A stretch of DNA of 64,000 nucleotides from Ricinus communis (lineage: Eukaryota; Streptophyta; Magnoliopsida; Malpighiales; Euphorbiaceae). The stretch spans positions 27,580,362 to 27,644,361 of the forward strand of contig NC_063257.1 in assembly GCF_019578655.1 (NCBI RefSeq). The letters are read 5' to 3'. The notes under the pieces were generated by a model, which saw nothing but the letters and a program-made list of their open reading frames with translations, was not told the DNA's origin and searched no databases. Positions 45,179 through 60,600 of the stretch are shown one piece after another; the stretch's first letter is position 1, and each line of letters opens with the position of its first letter. The translations under genes and the position numbers were made by a program.

Positions 45179-47928
45179 TGTAACACCCAGAATTTTTATA
45201 TATTTAATAATGAGTTTTTATTTAAGTTAATTTTAGCTTCATTATTATTGGGTTTAATTTGAAATGATTTAATGAAAAATTTAATATTAATCAAATAAAT
45301 GAGTTATTTTCTATACCCAATTAGTTTGAAATTTTAAGAAATTATTCAAGTAAATTATTTGAGAAATGATTATATTTTGGTTATTCAAAATTTTTCCCAA
45401 ATGCATATTTATATAAGTAAAATTATATATTGGAAAATTTTGGAAGAAATTATAAAGGATGTTTTAATAAAAGAATTTTGGGAATAAGGATTGAAAGTAT
45501 AATGTTATTTTTTATGGAGTTTTAATGGAAATTTGTGAGCTTGGTATTTTTGTAAATAAATATGTCGGTCAGGGGTATTTTTGTAATTGTGTATTTTCAA
45601 TAATTCGGATTTGGCCCAAATTAATTAGTTAAGGGCTTAATTGAAAGGCTAAAAAGAAGTTTGGGGGTTAAATTGAAGTTCTGTAGGATGAAATTGTAAG
45701 TAATTAAGAAAGTTGAGGGACCAAATTGTAATAAGGAAAAGTTCAGGGGTCAAATGTCGATATTGAAAGGAATGGAAATCGGGGAGAGAAAGAAGAAGGA
45801 AGAAGAAAGGAGGAGAGGCGTCGGCGTCCATGGTGACTGGATGACGGAGCCAGGCCGGGGCGGGCGTTGGCGGCCCAGCGCATGCGTCAGCAGCGGGCAG
45901 GTGGTGGCGGTGGGCGGTGGCGGCGTCGGCGGTAGCGGAATCGCGGCGATGTGGCGGCGGCACCAGGCGTCGTTAAACGCCATTCGGTGGCCTTCGCTAA
46001 GATCTCGGTGGCGATCGGCTCCCCGTAGAGCTTCCTTTTGGCGGCGTGGCGGTTTAATGGCGGAGGAGAGGTTACGGCGAGTGGTGGCGGCCGTGTTTTA
46101 CGGTTTTCGTAGCTCGGCGGAGGATGGGCGATAGGGCGTATCCAGGCTCTCTCGGCTCAAGCTTCGCGCTGGCGATTCGTGGCGATCGGGCTTCGTTTGT
46201 AAATCGGCCAGTCGAGATCGTCGCCAAATTCTCCGGATGATCGGGTGTCGGATCGAAATCGGAAGCAAGGATCGTCATCAGTGTCGTTGTGAGTCCGATG
46301 GTGTGTTCGGATCGTCGATCGGACTCGGTGGTGGGCGAGGCGGAGTCGGCCAAGCGATCGGCGTCTCGGTAATTTTCTTTGGCGCGTTAATTTTAGAAAT
46401 TCTTGGTTTAATTGTGTCTATTGGATTATATTGTGTATTTGATGATATTGTGAGTCAAAATAATTATCTGTCGGTTACGCCTTGTGTTTTGTCTTTGTGT
46501 GGCGGAGTCGGAAATAGTGAAGTTTGGGACCCGACTCCGTTGTTTAAATTGTTGGATATTTGGAGTGTTCTTGGCGGGTCCTGGACCCGTTTTTATGGGG
46601 GGTAATGTTACGTGTTGTAGGGAGGTTCTGTAGGATTTTCGGTGGGAATTCTCCCGTCGAGATTCTTAGGCAGTCGATCTGGAATCTAGACCTAGGATCT
46701 ATTAATAATTGTTTCATCGTTTTGATAAATTGTTTTCCGTGATTAGATGATCTGTTTGTTCGGCTTGCTCCGTAGAGAGCTAGGAGGTCGCCCAATCCCT
46801 GTGAGTTAAAGTCATTTAATCTTTGCATTATTGCTAGTCCGATTTTAATATGCTATTTAGAATTTGTGCTTAATATGATTATTAGTATCGCAAAATAAAT
46901 GATTTCACTTGATTATTAATAATTGAAATAATATAAATATTATTATTAGTATGTTATAATAAGACAAACGTTATTATTTTTCCTCACAAATTGCGTTGTT
47001 TTACCTTAAATCTTTAATCTTTATTTCCGATATGTGTTGGTTGAGTTCATCGGATAATGATATTTATTATATGTGATGATTGCGAATTGGGAAATGTGGC
47101 TTGTAGAACATGCCTTTGATGGGTTATCGAATTGCGTCTTGCCATGGTAATGATCATGGATATAAGGTTATTATGGATTTGTTTGCCTGATCGAGCATTG
47201 CTCGGGCTAAGTTCGATTGATTAGGAGTTAAGGTCACGATCGGCGATGCTCTGGTATGGCTTATTTGGAATTCAAGTGTTGAGTTTGGTGGGACTACGAT
47301 CGAGCTTGCTCTCCGGGGCGCTAGACTGTTGGATTAAAAATGAAAGGCTACTAGAATTGGGGTTTAGGGTTCTACCGAGCCACTCGTCCCGTAAAGTAAA
47401 TATATATATATTTATTTATTTATTTATTATGGTATTTGATTATAATGTGATTTGTATTTACGTGCATGGTTTGATATACTGATTTGAATAATCTATGTTT
47501 TCCGAGAAGAAGCAATAGTCTAGATTATTTGATTTTAACTCACTCTCGAGGCCCAGCAGTCTCCATTTATATTTTTTTCAGGATTCGTGTTGTTAGTTCT
47601 CTCGCGACTCTTATTGATAACCCAACTCCTTCATCATCGGGTGATGTATTTGATTTGGTATGTAAATTGGTAAATCTTAGATTCTCCGCGGTAGTAATAG
47701 TAAATGTATCGGTTGTAAATTTTCCGAGCTTGGGTCTCGCCTAGTTTTCCGGTAGACCAAAGTAATTTTATAAAAGTGTAACTATTAAGATGATTTGTGG
47801 TTTTAATAATATTAATTTGAGGATGAGATTTGTTTAAATCGTTAGTGTCGGGCTTCTTCTACGGGTTCGGTGGCCTTAAACCTACCATTCTAGTCTTTAG
47901 GTCACGGGCCAGGTGGGGAGTCGTGACA
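45179..47928 (+). repeat. LTR D, 5' LTR of a truncated retroelement
   Basis: 2750 bp from TGTAACACCCAG to GAGTCGTGACA, homologous to LTRs A-C but with many short deletions. The AT-rich start, GC-rich core (45810-46350), the segment CGGGTCCTGGACCCGT (about 46575) and three GAGC-type modules (about 47188-47330) are all recognisable. A primer-site-like sequence follows its right end, so it is a 5' LTR and not a solo copy. The flanks TTTGA (left) and AGTAT (right) do not match, as expected if the 3' half of the element is gone. Frames inside (45754-46134, 46237-46605) are not genes. Confidence 0.88.
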
Positions 47929-47941
47929 AGTATTATCGAGC
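47929..47941 (+). other. Degraded tRNA-Met primer site of element D
   Basis: AGTATTATCGAGC follows TGACA directly and resembles the initiator tRNA-Met primer site (TGGTATCAGAGC) with two substitutions and one missing base. The continuation CTTAGGTTTAG supports a retroelement leader. Confidence 0.6.
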
Positions 47942-49304
47942 TTAGGTTTAGATTTCCTTGACCTAAGTTAAGATTTCTTAATGTGCTGAGGAGTTGGATC
48001 AAGTTAGTCTTGTTGTTTTCATTGACTCCGGTGTCTTAGCCTTCAATTTGTTAGAGTCGATTTTCTTTCTTGTGAGCTTGTCCTTGGTCTTTGTCTTTGA
48101 GAATGTGCTTTGTAGTGATGGGAGGATCCGAGCGCGATAGACTCGTGCTTGTTTCTTCAAGTGATTAGTGCGATCCGCCTTTAAAGGCTTTGATTGTGGT
48201 GTCGATGGTGGGCCTCGCGGTCGGTTCTGTAGTGCCTTGATCGGTTTTAGTGTAGAGCGTGGTTGCGGTCGTGTCATGGGCCTCGTCGCTCGCCATGGGC
48301 ATCGTCCTTTTGAGTGGCGCCTAAGGTAGTGCACGAAGTCGAGCGGATGTCGGCCTATTATGGTTGAGTTTTGTGGTTGTAAGAAGCTTAAGAAAGGTGC
48401 TGGAGTGTTTGGACGCTCAGAATCCGAGAAACTTAAGCGAACATTGTTTATTTTCTAAGTGAATTGTTTTAAAATACAATATTGTGCCCGATCCGTAAGA
48501 ATGCATTATGGCATTTCCTTTAGGCATGCATAAATTCATTTTAGGACATGCATCATACATCGTGCATTGCAACCCATGGTGATAGGGGCATCATCACCGC
48601 AGTGCGCGATATTGTAGAATTTTATATAAAGAAAAATGACTAGAGATTTTATGATTTTATAAAAGTATTTTTCCAAGATGATAAAGCTGTATCAATGATG
48701 ATTATAAAGTAAATAAATAAGTAAATTCTTCAAAGTAAATGGTGTTAGCTTGAGAATTCTACGGATGTGTTGAATTTAGTGAGTAAGTCCACAGTAGTCT
48801 TGTAGGCCCCATGTTAGATTATAAGGGAGGCTTTTGGATTTTAGTCAGAGAGGAATCTTATGTCAGGATGGCATGAGTTGTATCGGTTGATGCGATCAGA
48901 TGGATGGTATGTCATAAGTGATGTGGTTTGGTAAGAAAATAAGGTTGTGAGGAACCCTTGGTTTTGTCGGCAGGTTGGTGAGGTGACATGTAAGTTGGAC
49001 TTGCCGCTAAGTATTAGTAATGTTCTCTGAGGTTAAATCCAGTTGTTCGTAGGTCTGAGTTGAGGAAGAGTATTTTCGATCTTTTGCTCGTGTTGGACCC
49101 TTAGTGTGTGGAAGCAAGTAAAGATTTGGTTTCCGAGGAGTAGTAAGTGAGGATCGCGGATTTTCAGGTTCGCCAGTTTTATTTAAGGGTTTTGTCGATG
49201 AGTCTTGTGGTTTAGTTTAGTTTCTGCCGAGGAAGAGTTTCCGAGAAGCCGAGTGGAGATGAGAGGTTCTTAATTAGTTTCAGTCTTAGAGTGTAGCCCT
49301 TTTT
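47942..49304 (+). mobile_element. Leader/internal remnant of element D, truncated
   Basis: About 1.36 kb of non-satellite, non-LTR sequence downstream of the primer site. I find no gag, protease or RT motif in any frame; the longest frame (47999-48334, minus) is rich in basic residues and proline, with no recognisable domain. It is most simply the untranslated leader and decayed start of the element interior. It ends at about 49304, where satellite resumes in right-arm orientation with no second LTR. Confidence 0.55.
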
Positions 49305-52300
49305 CTTTTAAAATTTATCCATTCTACGATACTATTTTCTCATATTAAGAAATTTACCCGTTCTATGAGTTTGTTTCCTTAGACTCGCAATTAGACTACT
49401 TTATTAGGTTATTTTCTCAGATTTATAAATATATACGTTTTACTGGGTTATTTTCTTATATTGATAAATATACCGTTTTTATGGACTTCTTTTCTCATAT
49501 TATAAAATTAACCCATTTAAGCTGTTGTTTTCTCATACTCACAAATATATCAAAATTATGGATTATTTTCTCTGATTGATAAATATCCCTGTATCGCGGG
49601 GTTGTTTTCTCATATTAAAAAATTTACCTCTTACAGAAATTTGTTTCTCAAAATTTCGCAATTGCACTACTTTTACGGGGTTATTTACTCATATTCATAG
49701 ATATACACGTTTTATGGGGTTATTTTCTTATATTGATAAATATACCACTTTTATGTGGTCATTTTCTCATATAAAATTATTAGCAATACTATAGGGTTGT
49801 CTTCTCAAATTCATCAATATACACGTTTTAGGGGGTTATTTTCTTATATGGACAAATATGCCCCTTTTACGAGGTTGTTTACGCATATTCTAAAATTAAC
49901 TCATTTAAAGGGTGATTTTCTCATACTCACAAATATACTAAAATTACGGGGCTATTTTCTCTGATTGATAAATATCCCTATATTACGGGGTTGTTTTCTC
50001 ATATTAAAAATTTACCCCTTCTACGAGGCTGTTTTCTCAGACTCGTGATTACACTACTTTTACGGGATTATTTTCTCAGATTCATAGATATACACGTTTT
50101 ACGGGGTTATTTATTATATTGATAAATATACCACTTTTATGAGGTCGTTTTCTTATAATAAAATTATTAGCACTATTATGGGATTGTTTTCTCAAATTCA
50201 TAAATATACACGTTTGACGGGGTTGTTTTCTTATATCGATAAATATACCCTTTTTACGGGATTATTTTCTTATTATAAAATTAACCCATTTAATGAGTTA
50301 TTTTCTCATACTCACAAATATACCACAATTACGGGGTTATTTCCTAAGATTCATAAATATCCCTGTATTACAAGGTTGTTTTTATATATTAAAGAATTTA
50401 TCCGTTCTACGAGACTGTTTTCTCATATTAAGAAATTTACCCGTTCTACGAGGCTGTTTTCTTAGACTCGTAATTACACTACTTTATGGGATTATTTTCT
50501 CAGATTCATAAATATACACGTTTTACGTTGTTATTTTCTTATATTGACAAATATACCGCTTTTACGGAGTTGTTTTCTCATATTATAAAATTAACCCATT
50601 TAAGCTGTTGTTTTCACATACTCACAAATATACCAAAATTAGAGGGTTATTTTCTCATATTAAAAAATTTACCCATTCTACGAGGCTGTTTTCTCAGACT
50701 TGCTATTACACTACTTTTACGGGGTTGTTTTCTCAGATTTTTAAATATAGACGTTTTACGGGGTTATATTTTTATATTAATAAATATACCACTTTTACAA
50801 GGTTATTCTCTTATATTGGCAAATATACCCCTTTTACGGGGTCGTTTTCTCGTATTATAAAATTAACCCATTTAAGGGGTTATTTTCTCATACTTACAAA
50901 TATACAAAAATACAGAGTTATTTTCTCCGATTGATAAATATAACCGTATTACAAGGCTGTTTTCTCATATTAAAATACTTACCCTTACTACGAGGGTGTT
51001 TTCCCATATTAAAAAATTTACTTCTTCTGCAAGACGGTTTACTGAGACTCGCAATTACACTATTTTTACGGGGTTGTTTTCTCATATTCATAAATATACA
51101 CATTTTACTAGGTTATTTTCTTATATTGATAAATATACCACTTTTATAAGGTAGTTTTCTTATATTAAATTATTAGCACTATTATGGGGTCGTTTTCTTA
51201 AATTCATAAATATACATATTTTACAGGGGTTATTTTTTATATTAACAAATATATGCCTTTTACGGGGTTGTTTTCTCATATTATAAAATTAAACCATTTA
51301 AGGGGTTGTTTTCTAACACTCACAAATATACCATAATTAGGATATTTCTCCAGTCGATAAATATCCCAATTCAGGTTGTTTCTAATATTTATAAATATAC
51401 TCCTCTTACGGGGTTGTTTTCTCATATTAAAAATAAACCCTTCTACGAGGTTGTTTTCATATTAAAAATTTTAAAAACCCCTTCTACGAGGGCTATTTTC
51501 TCAGACTTGCTATTACACTACTTTTACGGGGTTGTTTTCTGACATTCATAAATATACACGTTTTACAAAATTATTTTCTTATATTTATAAATATATCACT
51601 TTTACAGGGTTAATTTCTTATATTGACAAATACACCCCTTTTACGTAGTTGTTTTCTCATATTATAAAAATAATCCATTTGAGGGATTGTTTTCTCATAG
51701 TCACAAGTATACAAAAATTATGAGGTTATTTTCTCCGATTGATAAATATTCCGGTATTACAGGGTTGTTTTCTCATATTAAAAAATTTACCCTTTCTACG
51801 AGGCTGTTTTCTTAGACACGCAATTACACTACTTTTACGGGGTTGTTTTCTCAGATTCATAGATATACACGTTTTACGGAGTTTTCCTTATAGTGATAAA
51901 TATAATACTTTTAGGGGGTCGTTTTCTCATATTAAATTATTAGCACTATTATGAGATTGTTTTCTCAAATTCATAAATATAGACGTTTTACAGGGTTATC
52001 TTCCTCTATTGACAAATATAAACTTTTAACGGGGTTGTTTTCTCATATTATAAAATTAACCTATTTAAGGGGTTATTTTCTCACACTCACAAATATACCA
52101 CCATTACGATATTATTTTCTCTAATTAATAAATATCCCCGTATTACGGGGTTGTTTTCTAATATTTATTAATATACCCCTCTTACGGGGTTTTCTCTCAA
52201 ATTAAAAAATAAAACCCTTCTACGAGGCTGTTTTCTCATATTAAATAATTTACCCGTTCTACGAGGTTGTTTTCTTAAACTCGCAATTACACTAATTTTG

Positions 52301-55300
52301 TAGGTTGTTTTCTCAGATTCATAAATCTACACGTTTTACGGAATTATTTTCTTATAATTATAAATATACCACTTCTACAAGGTCGTTTTATCATATTAAA
52401 TTATTAGCATAGTTACGGGGTTGTTTTCTCAAATTCATAAATATACATGTTTTATGGGATTATTTTCTTATATCTACAAATATACCCCTTTTAAGGGGTT
52501 ATTTTCTCATATTAAAAAATTAACCCATTTAAGGGGTTGTTTTCTCATACTCACAAATATACCAAAATTATAGGGCTATTTTCTACGATTTATAAATATC
52601 CTGATATTATGGGTTATTCTCTCATATTAAAAAATTTACCCCTTCTATGAGGCTGTTTTCTCAGACTCGCAATTACGCTATTTTTAAGGGGTTGTTTTTT
52701 CAGATTCATAAATATACAAATGTTACGGGGTTATATTCTTATATTGATAAATATACCACTTTTATGGGGTCGTTTTCTCATATTAAATTATTTGCACTAT
52801 TATGGGGTTGCTTGTCAAATTCATAAATATACACGTAATACGGGATTATTTTCATATATGGATAAATATGCCCCTTTTACGGGGTTGTTTTCTCATATTC
52901 TAAAATTAACCCATTTAAGGGGTTATTTTTCCATATTCATAAAAATACCACGGGGTTATTTTCTCCGATTGATAAATATCACTGTATTACGGGGTTTTTT
53001 TCTAATATTTATAAATATACCCCTCTTATGAAGTTGTTTTCTCATATTAAAAAATTTACCCGTTCTACGAGGCTGTTTTCTCAGAGTCGCAATTATACTA
53101 CTTTTACAGGGTTGTTTTCTCAGATTCATAAATATACATGTTATACGGAGTTATTTTCTTATATTGATAAATATACCACTTATACAGTGTCGTTTTCTCA
53201 TATTAAATTATTATCACTATTATGGAGTTGTTTTCTCAAATTCCTAAATATACACGTTTTACGGGGTTATTTTCTTATATCGACAAATATACGCCTTTTA
53301 CGGGGTTGTTTTCTCATATTATAAAATTAACTCATTTAAGGGGTTGTTTTCTCATACTCACAAATACCGTAATTATGGGGTTATTTCCTCACATCGATAA
53401 ATATACCTGTATTACGGGGTTGTTTTCACATATTAAAAAATATACCCCTTTTACGAGGCTGTTTTCTCATATTAAAAGATTTACTCCTTCTATGAGGCTG
53501 TTTTCTTAGACTCGCAATTACACTAATTTTAGGGGGTTGGTTTCTCAAATTTATAAATATATACGTTTTACGGGGTTATTTTCTTATATTGATAAATACA
53601 CCACTTTTACGGGGTCGTTTTCTCATATTAAATTATTAACACTATCATAGGATTGTTTTCTTAAATTCATAAATATACACGTTTTATGGGGTTATTTTCT
53701 CCGATTGATAAATATTCCCATATTACATGGTTGTTTTCTTATAGTAAAAAATTTACCCTTTCTACGAGGCTATTTTGTCAGACTTGCTATTATACTACTT
53801 TTACGGGGTTATTTTTTTAGATTCATAAATATATACGTTTTAGAGGATTATTTTCTTATATTGACAAATATACCACTTTTATGGGTTATTTTCTTATATT
53901 GATAAATATACCCATTTTACAGAGTTTTCTTCTCATATTATAAAATTAACCCATTTAAGGAGTTCTTTTCTCATACTCACAAATATACCAAAATTATGGG
54001 GTTATTTTTTTCGATTGATAAATATCCTCGTATTACGGGGCTGTTTTCTCATATTAAAAGATTTACCCTTTGTACGAGGTCATTTTCTCATATTAAAAAA
54101 TTTACCTCTTCTGCGAGGCCGTTTTCTTAGACTCACAATTGTACTACTATTACGGGATTTTTTTTGTCATATTCATAAATATACAAGTTTTACTCGATTA
54201 TTTTCTTATATTGATAAATATACCACGTTTACAGGGTCGTTTTCTCATACTATAAAATTAACGCATTTAAGGGCTTATTTTCTCATATTCACAAATATAC
54301 CAAAATTAGGGGGTTATTTTTCTCTGATTGATAAATATTTCCATATTACGTGGTTGTTTTCTAATATTTATAAGTATACCCCCTTACGGGGTTGCTTTCT
54401 CATTTTAAAAATTTATCCGCCTACGGTATGCGAGACTGCAATTACACTACTTTTACGGGGTTATTTTCTTCGATTGATAAATATCCCCGTATTATGGGTT
54501 TGTTTTCTCATATTAAAAAATTTACCCTTTCTACGAGGCAGTTTTCTCAGACTCGTAATTACACTACTTTTGTAGGTTTATTTTCTCGGATTTATAAATA
54601 TACATGTTTTACGGGGTTATTTTCTTATAATTATAATTATACCACTTTTACTGAGTCATTTTCTCATATTAAATTATTAGCACTTTTATGGGTTTGTTTT
54701 CTCAAATTCATAAATATACACGTTTTATAGAGTTATTTTCTTATATCGATAAATGTATCCCTTTTACAGGGTCATTTTCTCATATTATAAAATTAATCCA
54801 TTCAAGTGGTTATCTTCTCATACTCTCAAATATACCACAATTACGGGGTTATTTGCTCTAATTCATAAATATCCCCATATTACGGGGTTGTTTTCTAATA
54901 TGAAATTATTAGCACTATTATGGGGTTGTTTTTCCAAATTCATAAATATACATGTTTTACGGGGTTATTTTCTTATGTTGATAGATATACCACTTTTACG
55001 GGGTTGTTTTCTCATATTATAAAATTAACCCATTTAAGGAGTTGTTTTCTCATACTCACAAAACCACAATTACGGGATTATTTTCTCTGATTGATAAATA
55101 TTCCCGTATTACGGGATTATTTTCTAATATTTATAAATATATCCTTCTTACGGGATTGTTTTCTCATATTAAAAAATTTACTCCTTCTACGAGGTTGTTT
55201 TCTTAGACTCGCAATTACACTACTTTTACAGAGCTGTTTTCTCAGATTCATAAAAAATACACGTTTTACGAGATTATTTTCTTATATTAACAAATATAGT

Positions 55301-57600
55301 CCATTTACATGATTATTTTCTCATATTATAAAATTAACCCATTTAAGGGGTTGTTTTCTCATACTCACAAATATACCAAAATTACGAGATTATTTTCTCC
55401 GATTGATAAATATTCCCATATTACGGGGTTGTTCTCTCATATTAAAAAATTTACCCCTTGTACGAGGATGTTTTCTCATATTAAAAAATTTATTCCTTCT
55501 ACGAGGTTGTTTTCTCAGACTCGCAATTACACTATTTTTACGCACTTGCTTTCTCATATTCATAAATATACACATTTTACGGGTTATTTTCTTATATTGA
55601 TAAATATACCACTTTTACGAAGTTGTTTTTTCATATTAAATTATTAGAACTATTATGGGGTTATTTTTTCAAAATAATAAATATACATATTTTACGGGGT
55701 TGTTTTCTCATATTATAAATTTAACCCATTTAAGGGGTTATTTTCTTGTACTCACAAATATACCAAAATTACGGGGTTATTTTCTCCGATTGATGAATAT
55801 TCCCGTATTACGAGGTCGTCCTCTCATATTAAAAAATTTACCCCTTGTACGAGGCTGTTTTCTCAAACTCGCAATTACACTACTTTGACCCGGTTGTTTT
55901 CTCATATTCATTAATATACACATTTTACGGGGTTATTTTCTTTTATCGATAAATATACTCATTTTACGAGGTTGTTTTCTCATATTATAAAATTAACCTA
56001 TTTAAGGGGTTATTTTCTCGTATTCACAAATATACCAAAATTACGGGGTTATTTTCTCCGATTGATGAATATTTTCATATTTCGAGGTTGTTCTCTCATA
56101 TTAAAAAAATTACCCTTTCTATGAGGCTGTTTTCTCAAACTTGCAATTACACTACTTTTACACGGTTGTTTTCTCATATTCATAAATATACACGTTTTAC
56201 GGGGTTATTTTCTTATATTGATAAAAATACCACTTTTACGTGGTCGTTTTCTCATACTAAATTATTAGCACTATTACGGGATTGTTTTCTCAAATTCATA
56301 AATATACACATTTTACGGGGTTATTTTTCTAAAATTAACCCATTTAAGGGGTTGTGTTCTTATACTCACAATACATCAAAATTACGGGTTATTTTCTTCG
56401 ATTGATAAATATCCCCGTATTAAGGGGTGTTTTATCGTGTTAAGAGATTTAGCCCTTCTACGAGGCTGTTTTCTCAGAATCGCAATTATACTACTTTTGT
56501 GGGGTTGTTTTCTCAGATTCATAAGTATACACGTTTTACGGGGTTATTTTCTTATATTTATAAATATACCACTTTTACGGGGTCATTTTCTCATATTAAA
56601 TTATTAGCACTATTATGGGGTTGTTTTCTTAAATGCATAAATACATACGTTTTACGGGGTTATTTTCTTATATTGACAAATATACCACTTTTACAGGGTT
56701 GTTTTCTCATATTATAAAATTAACTTATTTAAGGGGTTGTTTTCTCATACTCACAAATATACCAAAGTTACGGGGTTATTTTGTCCGATTGATAAATATC
56801 CCCGTATTACGGGAATATTTTCTAATATTTATAAATATGCCCCTCATACGGGGTTGTTCTCGTATATTAAAAAACTTACCCCTTCTACAAGGCTGTTTTC
56901 TCAGACTCGCAATTACAATACATTTACGGGGTTGTTTTCTCCTATTCATAAATATACACGTTTTACAGGGTTATTTTTTTTATATTGATAAATATACAAC
57001 TTTTACGGGGTTGTTTTCTCATACTTAATTATTAGTAGTGTTATGGGGTTGTTTTCTTAAACTAATAAATATACACGTTTTACAGGGTTATTTTCTTATA
57101 TTGACAAATATACCCCTATTACGGGTTTGTTTTTTCATATTATAAAATTAACCCATTTAAGGGGTTGTTTTCCCATACTCACAAATATACCAAAATTACG
57201 GGGTTATTTTCTCTGATTGATAAATATTCCTGTATTGTGGGGTTTTTTTCATATATTAAAAAATTTACCCTTTCTACGAGGCTATTTTCTCATACTCGCA
57301 ATTATGCTACTTTTACGGGGTTGTTTTCTCAGATTCATAAATATATATATTTTACGGGGTTATTTTTTTATACAGATAAAAAAATTCATAAATATTAGCA
57401 CCATTATGGGTTAGTTTTATAAAATTCATAAATATACACATTTTACGGGGTTATTTTCTTATATTGACAAATATACCCCTTCTACGGGGTTTTCTCTCAT
57501 ATTATAGAATTAACTCATTTAAGGGGTTCTTTTCTCATATTTACAAATATACCAAAATTATGGGGTTATTTTCTCCGATTGATAAATATCCCCGTATTAC
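49305..57600 (+). repeat. 39-bp satellite array, right arm, segment 2
   Basis: Regular satellite in right-arm orientation with the same monomer types and order as 30847-44500. There are no insertions. Long frames (49576-49794, 54015-54575, 56633-57028) are 13-residue repeat artefacts. Confidence 0.94.
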
Positions 57601-60600
57601 GGGGTTATTTTTTCATATTAAAATTTACCCACTGCAGTTGTTTTCTCATACCATGATTACTAATTTTAGGTTTGTTTTCTCAGATTCTTAAATATACACA
57701 TTTTACGAGGTTATTTTCTTACATTGATAAAAATATCACTTTCATGGGTTTTTTTCTCATATTAAATTATTAGCACTATTATGGGGTTGTTTTCTTAAAT
57801 TAATAAATATACACGATTTACAGAGTTATTTTCTTATGTTGACAATTATACCCCTTTTACGGGGTTGTTTTCTCATATTATAAAATTAACCCATTTAAGG
57901 GGTTGTTTTCTCATACTTACAAATATACTAAAATTACGAGGTCGATTGATAAATATCCCCTTATTATGGGGTTGTTCTCTCATATTAAAAACTTTACCCC
58001 TTGTGCGGTGTGTTCTGTTCAATTCTTCACTACGGGTTGTTTTCTCAGATTCATAAATTCACATGTTTTACGGGATTATTCTCTTATATGGATAAATATA
58101 TCACTTTTACGGGGTCATTTTCTCATATTAAATTATTAGCACTATTACGGTGTTATTTTCTCAAATTCATAAATATACACGTTTTACGGAGTTATTTTCT
58201 ATTATCGACAAATATACCCCTTTTACGGGGTTGTCTTCTCATATTATAAAATTAACCCATTTAAGGAGTTGTTTTCTCATACTCACAAATATACCACAAT
58301 TACGGGATTATTTCCGATTCATAAATATTCCGTATGCGGGGTTGTTTCACATATTAAAAATTTACCCCTACGAGGTTTGTTTCTCATGTTCAAAATTTAT
58401 CCGTTCTGGTGATTGCTTTCAACGATACAATACTTTTACGTGGTTGTTTCCTCATATTCATAAATACACATGTTTTACGAGGTTATTTTCTTATACTTAC
58501 AAATGTACCATTTTTACGGAGTTGTTTTCTTATATTATAAAATTAACCCATTTAAGAGGTTATTTTCTCATACTCACAAATATACCAAGATTATGGGTTA
58601 TTTTCTACGATTGATAAGTATCTCTGTATTACGGTATTGTTTTCTAATATTTATAAATATCCCCCCTCTTATGGAGTTATTTTCTCTTATTAAATAATTT
58701 ACCCTTTCTTGGAGGTGTTTTTCTCGGACTTCATGATTACTACTTCTAAGTTGTTTTTGGTTATAAATACTTTTACTATATTGATAAATATACTTTCATT
58801 TTAAATCTTGGTTGTTTTCTCAAATTTATAAATATACGTTCAGGGAATATTTTCTTATATGGATAAATATACTCTTTTAGGTTTATCATTCTGTGTCCTT
58901 TAAGGTTATTTTCTCAAATTCATAAATATACACGTTCTACATGGTTATTTTCTTAAAGTATTATAAAATTAATCCATTTAAAGGGTTGTTTTCTCATACT
59001 CAAATATACCAAAATTAGAGGTTCATTTTCTCCGAATTTATAAATATCTCCTTATTACGGGGTTGTTTTCTAATATTTATAAATGTACCCCTCTTACGGA
59101 GTTATTTTTCTTATTAAAAATTTGCCCCTTCTACGGTGTTTTCACTAATTGCAATTATACTACTTTTCTGGTTCATAATATACACGTTTGTAAGTTCTTT
59201 TCTTATCGACAAACTTACCACCCTTTACGGTTTGTTTTCTCATATTATAAATTTAATCATTTAAGGGGTAGTTTTCTCGTACTCACATATATTCCTCAGA
59301 TTCATAAATAAATATCAGATGTGGCAATGATTTGTTTCCATGTAATTACCCTCATATTCTCAAAATTTACTGGTCGGCGAAATTTGTTTTCTCGGACTCT
59401 GAATTACACTGCCCAGTTATTTTCTCATATTATATTATTAGCACCATAATGATGTTGTTTTATCAAATTCATAAATATACACGTTTTACGGGTTATTTTC
59501 TTATATCGACAAATATACCCTTTTTACCTGGTTGTTTTCTCATATTATAAAAGTAACCCATTTAAGAGGTTGTTTTCCCATACTCACAAATATACATAAA
59601 TTACGGGGTTATTTTCTTATTGATAAATATCTCCGTATTACGGGGTTGTTCTCTCATATGAAAAAACTTATCCCTTCTACGAGACTGTTTTCTCATATTA
59701 AAAAATTTACTCCTTCTACGAGGCTATTTTCTCAAACTCGCAATTACACTACTTTTACGGGATTATTTTCTCATATTCATAAATATACACATTCTGGGGT
59801 TTTTCTCATATTAAATTATTACTTTTATGGGGTTGCTTTTCAAATTCCATACATTTCTGAGTTATTTTCTTATATCGAAAAATGTACTCCTTTTACGGGA
59901 CTATTTTCTCATATTATAAAATTAACTCATTTAAGTGGTTTCTTTCTCACCAAGATATCAAAATTTAAGGTTATTTTTTTGTTGATAAATATCCCTCAGA
60001 CATTTTTCAAGCCCCAGTTTTCTCCATATTAAAAATTTACTCCTTCTACGAAGTTGCGGTTTTCTCGGACTGCCAATTACATTAGTTTCGGGGTTATTTT
60101 CTCAGATTATGCAGTGTCTCATTCTCTATAGCTTTTAGGCTGTTTCTATATTAAAATGTACAGTTCTTTTCAGTCTGTTTGTATTTTTCTTCGACAAATT
60201 AGTTAGGGGATTTTGTGATTGATAAATATCCATATTCTGATAATTTTCTCATATTAAAATAAAAATTTACCACTTCTACTAGGTTGTTTTCTCGGACTTG
60301 CAATTACACTACTTTTCGAGGATATTTTCAGTTCATAAATATACGGGGTTATTTTCTTATATTTATAAATATATCACTTCTGGGATCTTCTCTTAAATTA
60401 TTAACTTATTATGGGGTTGATTTGAAATTCATAAATATACACATTTTGTGGGGTTATTTTCTAATATTGACAAATATACCTCTTTTACGGGGTTCTTTTA
60501 TCATTTTACTCCTGACCACAATAAAATTACGGGGTTATTTTCTCCGATTGATAAATATCCACGTATTACGAGTTGTTCTCAATATTAAAAATTTACCCAC

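Noticed and set aside
47999..48334. 111-codon basic minus-strand frame in the leader of element D
   Set aside because: It is antisense to the element, of low complexity in basic residues and proline, and has no domain. I found no gag or pol motif on the sense strand either.
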